Below the pieces are notes generated by a model. That model made no database searches. It had not been told where the DNA came from and saw nothing but the letters and a program-made list of their open reading frames with translations. The translations under genes and the position numbers were made by a program. From positions 62,001 through 126,000 of the forward strand of contig JAOTOM010004321.1 in assembly GCA_034440615.1 (NCBI GenBank): a stretch of 64,000 nucleotides of DNA. The letters are read 5' to 3'. Positions 46,511 to 60,107 of this stretch are shown one piece after another; the first letter of the stretch is position 1; every line of letters starts with the position of its first letter. This stretch comes from Ashinkailepas kermadecensis. Lineage: Eukaryota; Arthropoda; Thecostraca; Neolepadidae.

Positions 46511-48602
46511 TTCCAGGTCACTGGTCGCATCTCAGTAACTGACAAATGGGACACCCTACTGAGATTGCTGACACCTATTCTCGACGAGCACTTGCCACTC
46601 AGAAACATCAAAATTCGGAACCCAACAGCACCACATGTTAGCGAAGCTACCAAACAGCTCATGCATCGTTGAAATGTAGCTTTGCGAAATGTGCAAGATA
46701 GAAACACATACAAAGTACTTAACAGACAAGTTCGCTCAGCTATTAGAGCTGACTGCAGGGACGAGATTAGAGGAAATATAGCTCAGAAAGGCCAATGAAC
46801 TGCGTGGCGTGCTATCAAGCCCATTATCCACACCAAAAAAGGTTATCACAGAGTTCAGCCTCAGGCCCTACCTGAGCAGCTAAATCAATACTTTGTTAGT
46901 GTTGGACCTAAAGTATCAACAAAGGTCAAACGCCAGGCAAACATGCCTAAACACACACCTCCCAGTTGCCGGCTATCGCGCGTCTCTACCAGCTCCCATA
47001 AAGTATCATCAATATCCCTCAAACAGCTAGCCAAAATTGTGATGGACATGAGAAGCACAGGCGCTTGCGGACCAGACGGGATCTGTATTAAGGTTATCAA
47101 ATTTCTGTTCTTTTTATCGGAGAAGTGCTGCTCAACATTATAAACACATGCCTGACTACAGCTGATATCCCCTCCACTTGGAAACAGTCAATAGTAACTC
47201 CCATTCACAAATCAGTAGATCCTTCGGATCCCTCTAATTTTAGGACCATCTCATTGTTTCCGGTTATCGCCAAAATCACAGAGAGGGTAGTGCCGAAACA
47301 ACTTTATCACTACCTGAACTCAAACCACCTACTGGCCCAAACTCAGCACGGCTTCAGACCACGCCACTCTACGGAAACCGCTCTCATCTCGGTCACGGAC
47401 AAAATACTAGCAGCAATGGACCGTTCGGAAGTAGCTCTCCTTTGCATTCTGGACCTCAGTAAATGCTTCGACGTAATAGACCACACCAAACTGCTCACTA
47501 AACTAGAACTCCATGGAATCGATACTGACTGGTTTAGGGCATATTTTGGAGGTCACACGCAGGCTGAAAGCATCTCAGATCAACACGGAAACAGGCATCT
47601 CTCCTCCTTTCTCCCAAACAACATAGGTGTTTTTCAAGGCTCATCACTAGGTCCACTCCTGTATTGCATCGTTTCGAACGACCTCAGTTTGTACGTCCGG
47701 TAGCACACGTCACTCAGTTCGCAGACGACACCCAGGTCCTCATGTCCGGTCACAAATCTGATCTCCCACATCTGATAAGTCAGATGCAGACATGTCTGAA
47801 CCAACTCTACGACTACTTCCTGGATAACGGTTTGAATGTAAACCCGACCAAAACTCAGCTTCTCACGTTCGAATCGCGTCAAAATCTTTGCAATATTACC
47901 CCGATACGAGTGTGCTTTAGGGACGCCGTGATAGATGAGAGCCATTCGTGTAGGAACTTTGGGGTGACATTTGATCGCCACATGTCGTGGGATTTCCATG
48001 TAGCTGTTGTGGTCCGCAAGTGCACTGGATTCCTTCTGGCCCTGAGCCATCTGCCCACCAGTACCCTCTTCACCATAGTCAATAGTCTGGTCATATCCAA
48101 TATCCGCTACTGCATATCTGTTTACGGTAACGGGTCGGCAGTACACATCCACAGACTAGACAAGATAATTAACTTCGCCACTAGAGTCGTGTCAGGTCTA
48201 CGGAAATTTGATCATATTTCTGATGCCCGTAACGAGTTGGGTCTCCTCACCGCAGCTGATCTGCATCTATTTCACAGCCTTACTTTGCTCCACAAGATCA
48301 TTCTGACGGGTGAGCCAACGCACATTGCCGGTCAAATCACTGCAAACTCTACCCTGCGAAACCGTCATACGCGTGCAGACGACCACCTGCACCTGCCAGC
48401 CATACACAGAGAGGCGGGCCGCAGGATATTTCACTACTCTTCTGTCTTCCACTATAACAAACTTCCCACTGAAACAAAAACATCGAGGCTGTCTAACTTC
48501 AAGAAGCATGCACTAGCTTATCTCCACGAACAACACCAGTCACACAAAAAAAAACTTACACAATGGATGTGTGTACACTATGAACTCACCTTTAGGCCAT
48601 AG
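46511..48602 (+). pseudogene. L2-like LINE reverse transcriptase, decayed
   Basis: The linker (FVSVGPKVSTKVK near 46890, STGACGPDGICIKVIKF near 47055) leads to the RT: IPSTWKQSIVTPIHKS, NFRTISLFPVIAKITERVV, LLAQTQHGFRPRHSTETAL, LCILDLSKCFDVIDHTKLL (motif A, catalytic Asp present), GVFQGSSLGPLLYCI (motif B), and after a frameshift at about 47665-47705 THVTQFADDTQVLMSG (FADD box intact). The thumb and C-terminus follow: GLNVNPTKTQLLTF, ISNIRYCISVYGNG, KIINFATRVVSGLRKFDHIS and FHYNKLPTETKTS. Frame breaks at about 46670, 46800, 47125 and 47700 mean it is not translatable as one protein. The FQGSS/FADD style and VYGNG block fit the L2 clade. Of all elements here it is the best preserved over its catalytic core. 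Confidence 0.85.
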
Positions 48603-48850
48603 CTTTCCTATCACTTCTATAAACTACTCGTGTATAGCTCGTGTTGCAGGCACGGTGTGTGTAGTACAGATAGTGATATGGGTATTGTATTATGTTGGTA
48701 TATGAATGTTTGTTGCGCATCTGCTCCCACTATTGACGACAAATATATCCTTTCATTGTAAATATCTGTGAGTTATACCCAGACTGTCCATAACAGCCAC
48801 TGTACGTGGAGGGTATGTATTGTGAAATAAATAAATACATAAATAAATAG
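48603..48850 (+). repeat. 3' UTR and A-rich tail of the L2-like LINE
   Basis: After the RT stop, about 230 bp of non-coding sequence ends in GTGAAATAAATAAATACATA and AATAAATAG (48822-48850), a short AAATA/AAAT tail as found at LINE 3' ends. Confidence 0.7.
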
Positions 48851-49103
48851 ATGCGCGCCGTCATGTATGATCAGCTAGGTCTGAGCTCTGACCTCTTTAC
48901 TGTTGGGAAAATGTGCCCAGCACTCGGTTTATCGGCATGTAGCATAGCGACCTTTCAAGTAACGTTGCAAGTGATTTGTTAATGGTGATGTATTTGTCAA
49001 TCAGTCATCTTTCACTGACGAACTTTGGATTTCGCTTAACCCGATCTTCCAGTTGCTGTGGGCTGGGTCGGCAGCCAAGCAGAATGTTCATTGTTATTCT
49101 CGT

Positions 49104-49258
49104 TGAAGTGACAACCCTGAAGTGACAACCCTGAAGTGACAACCCTGAAGTGGCAACCCTGAAGTGACAACCCTGAAGTGACAACCCTGAAGTGGCAACC
49201 CTGAAGTGACAACCCTGAAGTGACAACCCTGAAGTGGCAACCCTGAAGTGGCAACCCT
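49104..49258. repeat. Minisatellite, 14-bp unit GAAGTGACAACCCT, eleven copies
   Basis: Units differ only by GTGACA versus GTGGCA. It ends by running into CTCGCCGG words. Confidence 0.97.
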
Positions 49259-49792
49259 CGCCGGACCCGTCGGCAAATCCACCCTCGCCGGCCCGAGGGG
49301 GGCTCCTGAAACATCTCCCACTTATGTCCGATCTACGCAAGTTATGATAAAATGCAAAGCACCGTCAGAAAACGGTGGTCATGGAGAGCCAGAAACATGC
49401 CATGCATTTGCATTTAGACCAATGATATGGTCACCAGTGGTCATATTATATACGTAAGCCGACATCCAACTGAGTCACTGGAAATGGTTAAAGAAAGGCA
49501 AGGTTGTTTTCTTTCGGCATTTTGTTGTCTCAGTAATTAGCATAGTTGAATGCTTGCATATTGGTCCTAGTAAAAGGGTCAAAACAGGGTAGGTCCGGTA
49601 GGTATGGAATCATGCGTGGAGACCAGATTCTAAACTATGCATTTTATAGACACAGCGAAAATGTTGTTAGGAAGCAAATATTGCAAGACGCTCTTATCGC
49701 AGCTTATTTCGTCATTTTCGCCCATGAGGAGGCCCAAACATATCATAATAGGTCAGCCGAGTAACATGACCTTCATCTTGGGAAATGACCTC

Positions 49793-49796
<4 letters not shown>

Positions 49797-49876
<80 letters not shown>
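49797..49876. repeat. (TA)n microsatellite
   Basis: About forty uninterrupted TA dinucleotides, the longest simple TA run in the window. Confidence 0.97.
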
Positions 49877-49883
<7 letters not shown>

Positions 49884-49959
49884 CGTATGTATCGAGTGCG
49901 TTCAACGAAACCAAGCCAAATGTGCGCATGTGGTTAATATCGGGAAATCCTAGGGGTTG

Positions 49960-50780
49960 GTCAGTTAACGCAGTCTGGTCAGGTCAATTGATTTCAAGTT
50001 TTAAGTTCACCTTTGCGTGCATTACCTATGAAGCATGCATAACAAAATGTTCCGAGAACAACTGATTTAATACTGACACATCTATCAGAAATGTCCAGTT
50101 TCTGACCTCGTGAACTGACCTTAGATCAAGCTGGAACAATGCATCAATTGATAATGCGGTCACGTCAGTCTTTCCCTATGTGTACACTGCTTGAAAAAAA
50201 ACTTCATAGAAAGAAAGACCAAATTATGCAAATAAGGTCAGATCATACGAAGTCAAATCATCCCAGGCCATTGGTTGGTCATCCAATGTCACGTCGTAAG
50301 ACTTAGGTGGGGCTGAAGTCGAATTCAGATGCATCTTCACGAGGAACAGCAACATTCGGTATCAGATGACGCTGTGTAGAACACACATGGCAATTGACGT
50401 GACCTTATGTCATTGACCTTTGACACATGTTTTAAACCAGAATGCTTAGTGCATGCTGTTTACCATATTCGGCGCAAAAAGTACCCCAAAGCGCGAATAC
50501 GGTAAAAACATGCGGAAATTGACTCAGTCACAGGTCAGTGGCTTTGCCCTAAACTAAAACTTCGATGTAGCAGCATGTTCGTCTTTATGAAAGAATAGCA
50601 TGATCTGAGCTTAGTGTTGATACGTTGCAACCATTTGGAATAGCGGCACGCTGAAGATTTTGCAATTGCTCTTTTGCATTGCTCGATACCTCCCAGGCCA
50701 ATGATCTTTGATGACCTTGTCCTGACCTTGGCCTGAAATTGACACGTCAGGGAGTGGTGTAGTTCGGATTCTAAGGCTTT
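49960..50780 (+). repeat. Dispersed repeat, type C
   Basis: It aligns loosely over 700 bp with 63240-64000: GTCCAGTTTCTGACCTCGTG/GTCCAGCTTCTGACCTGGTG, TACACTGCTTGA/TGCACTGCCTGA, CCAATGTCACGTCGTAAGAC/CCAATCTCATGTCGCACGAA, GAGGAACAGCAACATTC/AAGAATAGCAACATTC, and TATTCGGCGC...GAATACGGTA. TGACCT and AGGTCA words are dense. No frame is shared. Confidence 0.75.
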
Positions 50781-53404
50781 TCAGCTGCATGACAAAATAT
50801 CACCTGATAATATTTCACAGGTTGATGCACACAAATTAACAAAAAGGGTTCATCTGCGCTGTCGCCAGTCTACACTCGGGATAGGCTATATGCAACCCCT
50901 GTAATATGAATTCTGTGGACTTGTTGAGTCCTCGATCAGGCAAAGGGTTGAGAGGGCATCGAGTATAAATTATTTTCACGAATAGCCTAGTAGGAGGACA
51001 CTGGGGGCATGAATAGGTGGCATCATTTGATCGGAAAAAGCTCCTCTCTGGGAGGCTCAAATGCACTCTCCTCCCCCGCTTAACGTATTTTCAGCCAAAG
51101 GCATCCTTTAATAAGTTCGAGTGCACCCCACGCCCTTCACCCGCTCAGCAGATTTCAGTGCCCTCCCTCCCCCCTCCTCCAATGAAAATTCCTGGATCTC
51201 CTCTGTAATGGACAAAGGGTTCAGTTGCAGGTGAGGCGTTCCTGATCAGGCGAAGTGTTCATAAAGAAGCATGTTAGGGTCCCAACAGTCATGGATCTCC
51301 TATTGGAGATCCATGGCTATTGGTTATCTGCTGATTCCTATCGGCTTCATGACTATCTGCTATAGCAGATGAGCGGAGATGGGACTCCGATCAGGTGAGG
51401 GCCACAAACGGATAAAGAAAGCCTCGAGCAGATGGGAAAGCCGAACGAATGGTGCCCCACTAACGAGATCAGATTTACTATTCTGGCAATTCCACTCGTC
51501 TCACTTTGTCATTGAAGCACCTTAAAAAGCATTAAAGAGCACCATCGGGAGAATACATTGTCAGTCCGTATAAGGGCCAGGTGGAATAATTTGTCACTTA
51601 AAAATAAACCCTTTAGAATTTCTTCATCTGCTGTTTTGAGGTCGAAATCCAAAGAGATTTCCCATTTTGAGAACGGGGTATAATTCCACAAAAACGTTCT
51701 TCCTCCTGGTTCATGAGCAAATCATAGCTACCCACATCCTTGGATATAAGCCGAATCAATCATCGACGTCACCTCTTGTGTTGAGGAAGACGTTTTTTGC
51801 CTTTTAATTGAATTTGGTACAATTGCCAACTGCAACAAGTTCGTTCTGCTACATACTAGAGTATGGGGTATGAGGGATTTCTCAGCCTTGATCAACTGAA
51901 GACAAGTTACCTCGAAGGCAAAAACGACCAGCAAAAAGTGGTGAAAAGCACCAACTGGTGTGATTATTCATAAACAGAGTGGGTCGAGCTCGAATTCCAC
52001 AATTTACTGACACGTGACCAGAACAAAACGAAATCCACTACTCCGCATTCTGCCTCATCCGACCGAAGCATGGTCATCACGGTTTTGGACACCGTGACAG
52101 CACGTCGGGGAGTGCTCTGGCTCCAGACCACGACACCACATCGTCTAAATTACCTCCATCCATTTCAAGTGCGATTGGGATTCTCCCCTCCATAGCGACA
52201 ACGCAAAACGGCTCTGTGTGGGGGCCGAGGTCAGAGGCTCGGTGCGGCTGCGTGACGCTATGTTTGCAGTAGTAGACATGTTCCTGACACCTATGCTAAA
52301 TGGTATACGTTGCCGACAAGTCGTGGATGTCAGTTCCTGGCATATATCTTTGCTAATAATATGGTTTTCAACTACTTAAGGGTGAGATGGCATAGTAACT
52401 TAGATTTGTTGCCATCTGAAGTTCGTGGGGATTCTGAAGAGTAGCTTCGAGTACCAGGTGAATACTCAAGCGACAGGTGGTCCAACCGATAGCTCTGGCA
52501 AACGAACAATTGTGTTGAATGTGGATACTCACTCGGTGTGAAAACAGGAGAGTTAGATGGATAATCGTTGGAATACTAAATCCTCATTTCTTCCGGAAAA
52601 TTTTCCGCTGAATCCGGAACCCTTCCGCCGCGCGACAGGGTTTGGTGGTCAAAGCTAGGATACCACTGTCATTTCACACACGATCCTGATACCTAGATCA
52701 TCAATGCAAGGCACACATTTCAACTTCTAATGACGACGGCAGATGAATGAGACATCTCACACATCGGAGTCTGTGCCCTGTGTCGCATGTGGACCTGTCG
52801 CGCTTTGCTTGAGACTCTGGGGTTCCTGATGTTGGGCCTCGTTCGAAGCTCCACCGATCGTTTTCGAATTTATGGTCAAGTATGCAGGATCATGCACCTG
52901 CTACGAACATGGGTATGTATGACTTGTTGTGACGTGCTCTGTCTGCCAAGCAACCTCACATATTCCATAATTATTCCTGTGGTACGTACCATGTGTCATA
53001 TATATGCTTGCTGAGTTCGTTGTAGCTGTAGCATATCTTGAGAACATTTCGAAAAAAAAACATTTTGAAAATCTGCCCTTGATTAGTCTTATTCCGCAAT
53101 GCTAGGCATGTTTGAAGCATTACCTACCCAGTTTCATTATTTGAGAACCACCAGAATTTGTGCAATAAGTACAGGGGCCTACAATTGGTTTCATAGTCTC
53201 TCAAAAAGGTGCTACGCATCTCTGGAAGCTGGTTACGGATATGGTATCCACCATCACATTCATTGACCAGTTCATCATTGTGCAAATGTACCTCCGGTAC
53301 ACAGGGATATGGATGCAGATAGTTTTGGATATCTGGACTCGGCCTATGCATCATTAGAACGCTGAAGTTTTGTTGCAACCCGCGCCGTCTAGGGGGGGGG
53401 ATTA
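50781..53404. other. Non-genic stretch
   Basis: No domain recognised. Two overlapping GGAGATCCATGG... words near 51292-51315 form a small palindrome (GGATCTCC...GGAGATCC). Only short frames otherwise. Confidence 0.4.
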
Positions 53405-54200
53405 TTTTACACCCTCCTAAGTTTTTCCACGGACATAAAAAACGGTGCGTGGAAACGCGCCGAAAATTGGTATGCCTTTTTCCATGTCAATTTGACACGT
53501 TGTGTTAAAATTTTGATATCTGGTCATCCATGGTCACCAACTTAATCAAGGTCACGTGAGGTCACCCCCAAAAAGTTTAACCAGTCATCACGCTTTGACG
53601 GGTAAATATATTTTATGAAGCTTTCAGCGCTTAATTATTTTTAGAAACGCAACAAAACGTACCGGAGAAAGTTTGGAATTTTTGCGTTTTTCATGACTTA
53701 TTTGTTTTGCATATTTGCCCATAAGGTCTGAAATCAAAGATCTCGCTGAGGTAAGCATTTTTAATGGGGCTAAGTTTACTTACAACATCGTTTCCCGGTG
53801 TCCTCTACCCGTTGAGAAAAATAAAAATTCAAAATCTCAAACTCGAAATTTAGCAGATTTGAAAGAAATTGGATGGGCATACATTTTGGGAACATGGTAC
53901 ATTTTGCCATTCTCTTCTGATTCTAAATAAGCTTTTTATAAAATCTTCTCTAAAATGAACTCCAGAGGGCCCAAAAATTGACGTAAATCGTGACAACATA
54001 ACCCCCCTAGCGACGTCACTTTTTAGGGAATTACTTTTTGTGGGTGATTTCTGGTCCTACTCGTCGAGAGGTTTCCGATGACACCTCTTTCGTTTTCGTG
54101 TGACTCTTAGTCTTGAGATTAGAGGGGGTGCTATATTGACCCCCGTGCCGATGTGAGGGTCTGATGTGAGGGTCTGGCAGCAATGACGGGGAGGGTTAAG
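53405..54200 (+). repeat. Dispersed repeat containing a type A end
   Basis: The right-hand part (53995-54170) reads CCCCCCTAGCGACGTCACTT, ACACCTCTTTCGTTTTCGTG, TCTTGAGATTAGAGGGGG, GATGTGAGGGTCTG, the same order as the inverted copy at 28185-28450. The left part has GGTCACGTGAGGTCACC-like words in the style of types B and C. A GATGTGAGGGTCTG direct duplication is present at 54151-54177. Confidence 0.6.
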
Positions 54201-54404
54201 AATGTCCGTTTCATTCGGGTTATCCCGTGACAGTGTGTGACAGTCTGACAATAAGGACACGTTGTGGCAGTCCAACAGTGTCGACGGGGTGGGACGGCCT
54301 AACAAGAAGTGGTAATCTAACAGAGCCGATAGGATCTGGACAGGTTTGCCCACCATAATTTATTTTTAGAGGTAGATTTTCTTGAAATGTTGTTGAATAG
54401 GTGC

Positions 54405-54720
54405 ATATATGGCACCTGTGACCATGTCAGCATATGAAATACGTGCTGCAATATATATGACAGCTGTGGCCATGGCCATGGCAACATGTGGACTAATTAC
54501 GCAGCCAGTATGGCTGTGTGGCCATGGCAACACATGGCATAGGTGCTTCGGTTTATATGGCACCTGCAGGCATGGCAACACATGGATTAGTTACACTGCT
54601 TATATGGCTTTGTGGCCATGGCAACACATGGAATAGGTGCTTCAGCCTATATGACACCTGTGGTCATGGCAATACATGAACTAGTGGCACAGCCTATATG
54701 GTACCAGGCCACAGCAACAC
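54405..54720. repeat. Degenerate minisatellite with GGCCATGGCAACACATG core
   Basis: Five to six units of about 46-56 bp each contain TATATGGC, then GGCATGGCAACACATGGA, then TAGGTGCTTC or TAGTTACAC. Confidence 0.85.
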
Positions 54721-57059
54721 CAGCTATTTCGAGCGGATTATTGGTAGCATTACCCTGTGAGTAGACATTAGATCGAATGCCCTTGAGTAAATGCTTGCGA
54801 TACGAGCGATGGACTGGAAGTTGAGCTTTTCAATGACTGGGAATGGGCAGGGAATGTGAGGGCGTGGATGTAAAATTTCCGTGTTTAATAGCTGAGATGT
54901 TTGCTCCTCTGGATGTTTTTGCAAGGTGTGACACGAACAAGAAAACAACGCAAATTATTACGGTGTCATAGCTTTGTCCTTGGGGGAGGGGGGATCCTGA
55001 AAGGTTCCATTGGTGGTTACTGGGCTCAGTATGATTTTCCATAGACACCTCTGAGCTACTATGACTCGCTTGACATAGCATAATGATTTTGGTGAATTCA
55101 TTTTCTGCCATTCAGTTCGCCTGCATCACAGTACGTCAGACGTTGATGAAATGTATGTATGAACAAGTGGGATAGAGTGACTAGACCAGACTCGACTAGT
55201 GACAGACTAGTGACTAGAGTGACAATTGAAACATAGACTAGAAAGCGGTTTACCCCCCCCCCCCCCCTCCCCCCCAGATTTTCTGGACCTTCGCTTTGAT
55301 TCAGAATGGCATCAATATTATCTTGGATGGGACGATCTGGTCAGCTGTTTGCGTTCGTTGTTGAATTACCCTGCACTCGCGTCTCTAACCGCAGTGCAGT
55401 GTCATTTGTGTTGCCGGATGTATCTACGCCCATCCTGGCCAAATCGCCTGAATGCTGTGAGACGACGCATACCTATGGTATGCGGCACTCTGCCCTTACT
55501 CTTCTGATATCCCAGCTTTCTGCGGAAGTACTTCGTGATAGCAGGCAAGAGTGATTCAGGAATGAACATAGAACATCGATGTCAGGAACAACAATGGATA
55601 GCCCTGTGAACCGGTGTTGGATGTAACTTTCGAATCCTGGCTGCAACAACAGGCTCATGAAAGTCAGCAGAAACACATCTTGTTCAGTAGCATCAGTCAC
55701 CTTGCGCCTCGTGGCGCCTCAATCAAGATGAAAACGTTTTGATATTCTTCCTCTTGGGTCTGGATCATCATTTCATTTAACGACAAGCTTTATCTGTCAC
55801 TGCACGTGGTGGTGGATTTGAAAACCTGTCGTGGATGTCGATGCAGTTCATCACAAAAACACAGTGAACAGATCTGTCGCACATCTATACGTGGATGCAC
55901 CAGAGATGTTAACTACGAACGAGGGCGAAGCCTGAGCGAGTCTACCCTCTGGTATATGGCACAACAGACCATTTGGCAGAGCGCCATTCCCGACCCGGTA
56001 GTCGCGCCTTTGAAGCTGTAGCAGAGTTATTTTGCGACAGTATTTCGCGCTTTAATTTCTTGGCTCGAGAGTCATGGATGTCATGTGATTCTATAAGTTC
56101 GATTTCACTCATCTTCATCACAATATTTTTCATTAAGTGTTTACGACGGCTTTGAAGGTAAGATGCCGTTGACGGCGTTTCCACTTGCCGTCAGCTTCAA
56201 CAGCGTTTCATGCTGTAGCGGAGCATTTCATGTTCTAATTATTTGGCTTATAACCAATTGTTATGGGATATTTCCACAATTGTTCGATTCATACTGCTTT
56301 CTCCATTTTAACATCTACCAGCTTTCATCACAATATTTCTTCTGAACTGCTCTCAATCTGTGCTCGGAGAGACGGCATGCCCACTCGCGGACAGCTTACC
56401 ATGCACCATGCAGTTGTCATCCTTCGTGGATGGCATATGGTTGCAACACTTAGTTTGCATTCTAGCGTCTCGAGTTTATTCCCAGAGAGGGATGCCGTTT
56501 TTGCTTCTGCCTTTAGTAATACAACTTGGTGAATGCATTGCATTGGAAATCGCTTTCGCTCCGCACACATGCTTGCAGGATCGTGGCTACATAAACACTC
56601 AAAGCAAAGTGTATGTGGTTGATAAACACAAATCCGACTGTATCGCATTTTTAGCACTTGCCTTTGCTCGCCCAGTGCCCCTGAAGGCGCCCTGTGCCGG
56701 TTAGTAGAGCTTCAGGGCGCGATGTCAGAGGCACCGCTTTCACCCGTGTTGGTGAACCTGCCTAACCCGGCCATTCTCGGTGGGTCAATCAGGTCCGCCT
56801 TATGGACTGCAATGGATCAGATGAGCCTTTGAATATCGAAGAGCCACTTCAGCATCTCATCTTCCCGGAAACCGTCACCCTCAGGATGCGTCGCGATTTA
56901 TGATGATGCAATTTGGATACGTCGAACATGCTTCCGAGGCGCTTCGGCGCCGACGCGGCCTGATTTAACACGCCCGGCAATGGACCGCTCGTCGAGCCGC
57001 CGCCTGTCATAAGGCGAGACGTCTGCATTGTGACGGCTCCTCAAACGCGACTTACCGCT
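54721..57059. other. Non-genic stretch with C tract
   Basis: Contains an almost unbroken C run at 55253-55275 (with one T) and no recognised gene. Overlapping frames at 56263-56704 on both strands lack motifs. Confidence 0.4.
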
Positions 57060-57480
57060 CCATCGACTGGTGCCGGGTAGCAGCCGCCGCCAGGGCCGGG
57101 CAAGACCTCTGCCGCCACCGGCCAGACATGCCTCTGCCACTATCGGTGATGTCCGCCTCTGTCTTCACCAGCGGCAGATGCCTTTGTCCACGCCAACAAG
57201 ATCCGCCTCTTTCTCCGCTTGCGAGGAATTCCTCGGCCTCCGTCGGTTGAGACATCCCTCTGCCTTCGCCGGCGAGGTCTTCCTCTTTCCACACAAATGA
57301 AGCCTCCCTCCTTTCGCCTTAATGGGCGTTCATCTAGCCTTCTCCACCGTAATATGGCTCTTTTCCTTGACCGGAAAACTCTCCCTCTGGCCTCACCAGC
57401 GAGACGCTCACTAACACTATCGGCAATACTTCTCGGGCTCTCACTAGCAAGACCCCTAGTGCAACCGGAAGCACTCTCCG
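57060..57480. repeat. Highly degenerate CCGCCTCTGCC-type tandem repeat
   Basis: Words GCCTCTGCCRCC, GCCTCTTTC, GCCTCCGTCGG, ATCCCTCTGCC and CTCCCTCTGGCC recur every 45-50 bp with GCGAGG/GCGAGA words between. The repetition is old and diverged. Confidence 0.55.
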
Positions 57481-59155
57481 CTGTGTTCGCTAGCTTGACC
57501 TCTTCCCTTGGTTGTCTACCTGCAGTAGGATACGATCACTTAGTGGGAAATGTAGAGCCAAAGAGGCACGGAGATCACGTATCATGATTACATGATTCCG
57601 ACTGTTTGAGGGGGCGCGGAGTGATGCACAATCAGCAAAGTTGAAGCAATACCAGAACATCGGATGTGAGCAACGTGGGCTCTTGGCTAAAGTTGTGGGA
57701 GTGCTGAACGCGCGCAGAGCTCGACGGAAACATTCCGTAACGCTTAAGGAGCATTATGGGAGTAAGCATGAAACGTCTTAGAAGGAAATTGGACGCGCTG
57801 GTACGCTGTGTCCACGGTCCACTCTGCAGCTGACAGTCAAACAAGTGCTGCCCAATAATATTCGCATGGGCTCCGTCATACAATAATTACTCAGAATAGC
57901 CAGCTTTCACTTACTGGAACGGATCGCCGCCTGCTTTCTTTTTGCCTCATTTCGGTCAGAATGGCTGAGCGAGCCGCATCTCGGCTTCTAATTTCAGGTC
58001 GTTTTCCTTGATAACTAGTGTTTATGGAGGCCACCCAGTCCTATCAAATAAAGGAGGACGCGCATGTAATGTGATGCATTTATGTGGTGTCATTATGCGA
58101 CGCTATAATTAGCATTTGCCCAACATCCATCAATATCGACTTTCCCATCTTTCATTCATATTCACGAAAGCTAGCTCATATTCCGTAATGAGCACAGCAG
58201 TATGGGCAAAACAGTTATACGAGTTATAGTGCGTTACAAATACTGTGATACTCGGAAATAAGATAATGATGCTGTATCCACTTGGATGACAGTTCCATTT
58301 TTCTTTGAACACAAATGCACACGCATGCACACGAGCACACCCCCCCCCACACACACACATGCACACAGACGCTTTTCGTCACTCACCTCGATACATTTTA
58401 CTTTGTTATAACCGTTTTTAAAACTGACTTAAAACTTTTAAGGCTGGTTTCTCGCGTTCTATGTTTCTTTAAGCGGTTTGGATCCAAGAACTATTTTTGG
58501 AGATATAAAACGTGTAATGCAATACGCCTATTCAGCACCGCCAATACATCAAGACCGCCTATATATACCCCAAGACACTTGGATAACTATATGTAGATTA
58601 TAAAAAAAAGACCTTTAGATTAAAAAAGCCCCTCAACTAAAAAAGACCTCTCAAACCAATAACCCTTGCTACAGCGCATGCTTCATATGCCTGTGACCAG
58701 TATGTGACCTCAGCAAGGCCTGTATGTTTACTGAATACATTATTAACTACGGAGAGTGTTTAATTTGCACACATCCCTCCGTGTGCTTAAGAGCTAACGG
58801 CATCTTGCTTGCAATGCGGCTATATTTGAGGACTTGATGCTACGAATACGCAGCTCAAGATTGCGATGTTCTTTTTGAATCTGTGACGTTTCAGCTGTTG
58901 TCTTGATTGCAACACAATGATATAGGTGTACGGGAACATTGTGTCATGATAATGCAACAGCCGGAGCATCGGTAAATACTAGAGATGGCAGGTGCAAGGA
59001 CTGAAGGCTAGTTCGCAAAGTCTATGCAAGATTTCGCCAGCTTTTGGCTGGTTGGAAAATTCAGCTTTTTAGCTGGTCATTGAGATGCATTCCTGGCTGG
59101 AGACCGGTCTGTGATAAGCTCACTTGCGGCTTACATACAATACCGATATTCAGAC
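57481..59155. other. Non-genic stretch
   Basis: No feature recognised except an ACAC/GCAC-rich microsatellite at 58310-58368 and a short run of AAAAAAGACCT copies near 58597-58640. Confidence 0.4.
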
Positions 59156-59498
59156 CGAGCTTCAGGACATTCAGCTCCAGTCTGGCCTGGCCATAGCACA
59201 CTGGCCGGGCCCGAGCTTCAGGACATCCAGCTCAAGTCTGGCCTGGCCATAGCACACTGGCCGGGCCCGAGCTTCAGGACATTCAGCTCCAGTCTGGCCT
59301 GGCCATAGCACACTGGCCGGGCCCGAGCTTCAGGACATCCAGCTCCAGTCTGGCCTGGCCATAGCACACTGGCCGGGCCCGAGCTTCAGGACATTCAGCT
59401 CCAGTCTGGCCTGGCCATAGCACACTGGCTGGGCCCGAGCTTAAGGACATCCAGCTCCAGTCTGGCCTGGCCATAGCACACTGGCCGGGCCCGAGCTA
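59156..59498. repeat. Minisatellite, 56-bp unit, six copies
   Basis: The unit CGAGCTTCAGGACATYCAGC, then TCCAGTCTGGCCTGGCCATA, then GCACACTGGCCGGGCC repeats with very few differences. Confidence 0.97.
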
Positions 59499-59984
59499 CG
59501 GTGCCAACATTTTGGATATCTGCCACGGCTAGAAAACACCTAGAAGATTTAATTATAATTGATGTTTCATCATCATTAAGTACTGACAAGGTACCGTCTT
59601 CTCATAATCTGCGAACATTGAGAGTTTGTAAATTTATCATAATGTAATGGTTAACATTACTTGAATGGATGTATCATGTCGACTACATTGCAAGGACTTT
59701 TGCAGCAGCGGTTTAAGTTCTTGTTTGTTGGCTGTGTGCATTGCGTTTAACAAACTAAGCAGGAACATAACCTTCGAGTCTCTCCCCTTGCCTTGTGAGC
59801 GACATTCTCTGTACATCATTCGTGGAACAAGAATTACTCCATACAATACGGCGCACCCCGTAGGGTTATCGGCACGCGAATAGGTACACCATCACCTGCT
59901 TATCAGCATGTGAAGATCCCCATACTCAGTCGTCCTGCTTGGTAAACGGATATCCCTAACCTAGTTCTTCACAGAATCCGCTTG

Positions 59985-60080
59985 GGTAGTTCATTCAGCA
60001 GATAGGGCGTTGGCCTGCGAAGGTCTCCCCGTTTTGACACAACGGGTTCGAGTCGCTTCACGTGCTCCCTATTAACGTCT
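59985..60080 (+). ncRNA. tRNA-like fragment, probable SINE head
   Basis: TAGTTCATTCAGCAGATAGG resembles an A-box-bearing D arm, and 55 bp later CGGGTTCGAGTCG is a good B box. Between them the anticodon arm is too long and not pairable, so it is a tRNA-derived pseudogene or truncated SINE. It directly precedes the 85-bp array. It does not share the SINE body seen at 32.6 and 39.0 kb. Confidence 0.5.
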
Positions 60081-60107
60081 CTGGCTGGGATGGCCTGGGA
60101 TGCCTGC

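Noticed and set aside
47634..48152. 172-codon minus-strand frame
   Set aside because: It is the antisense of the L2-like reverse transcriptase, whose FADD box and thumb read on the plus strand.
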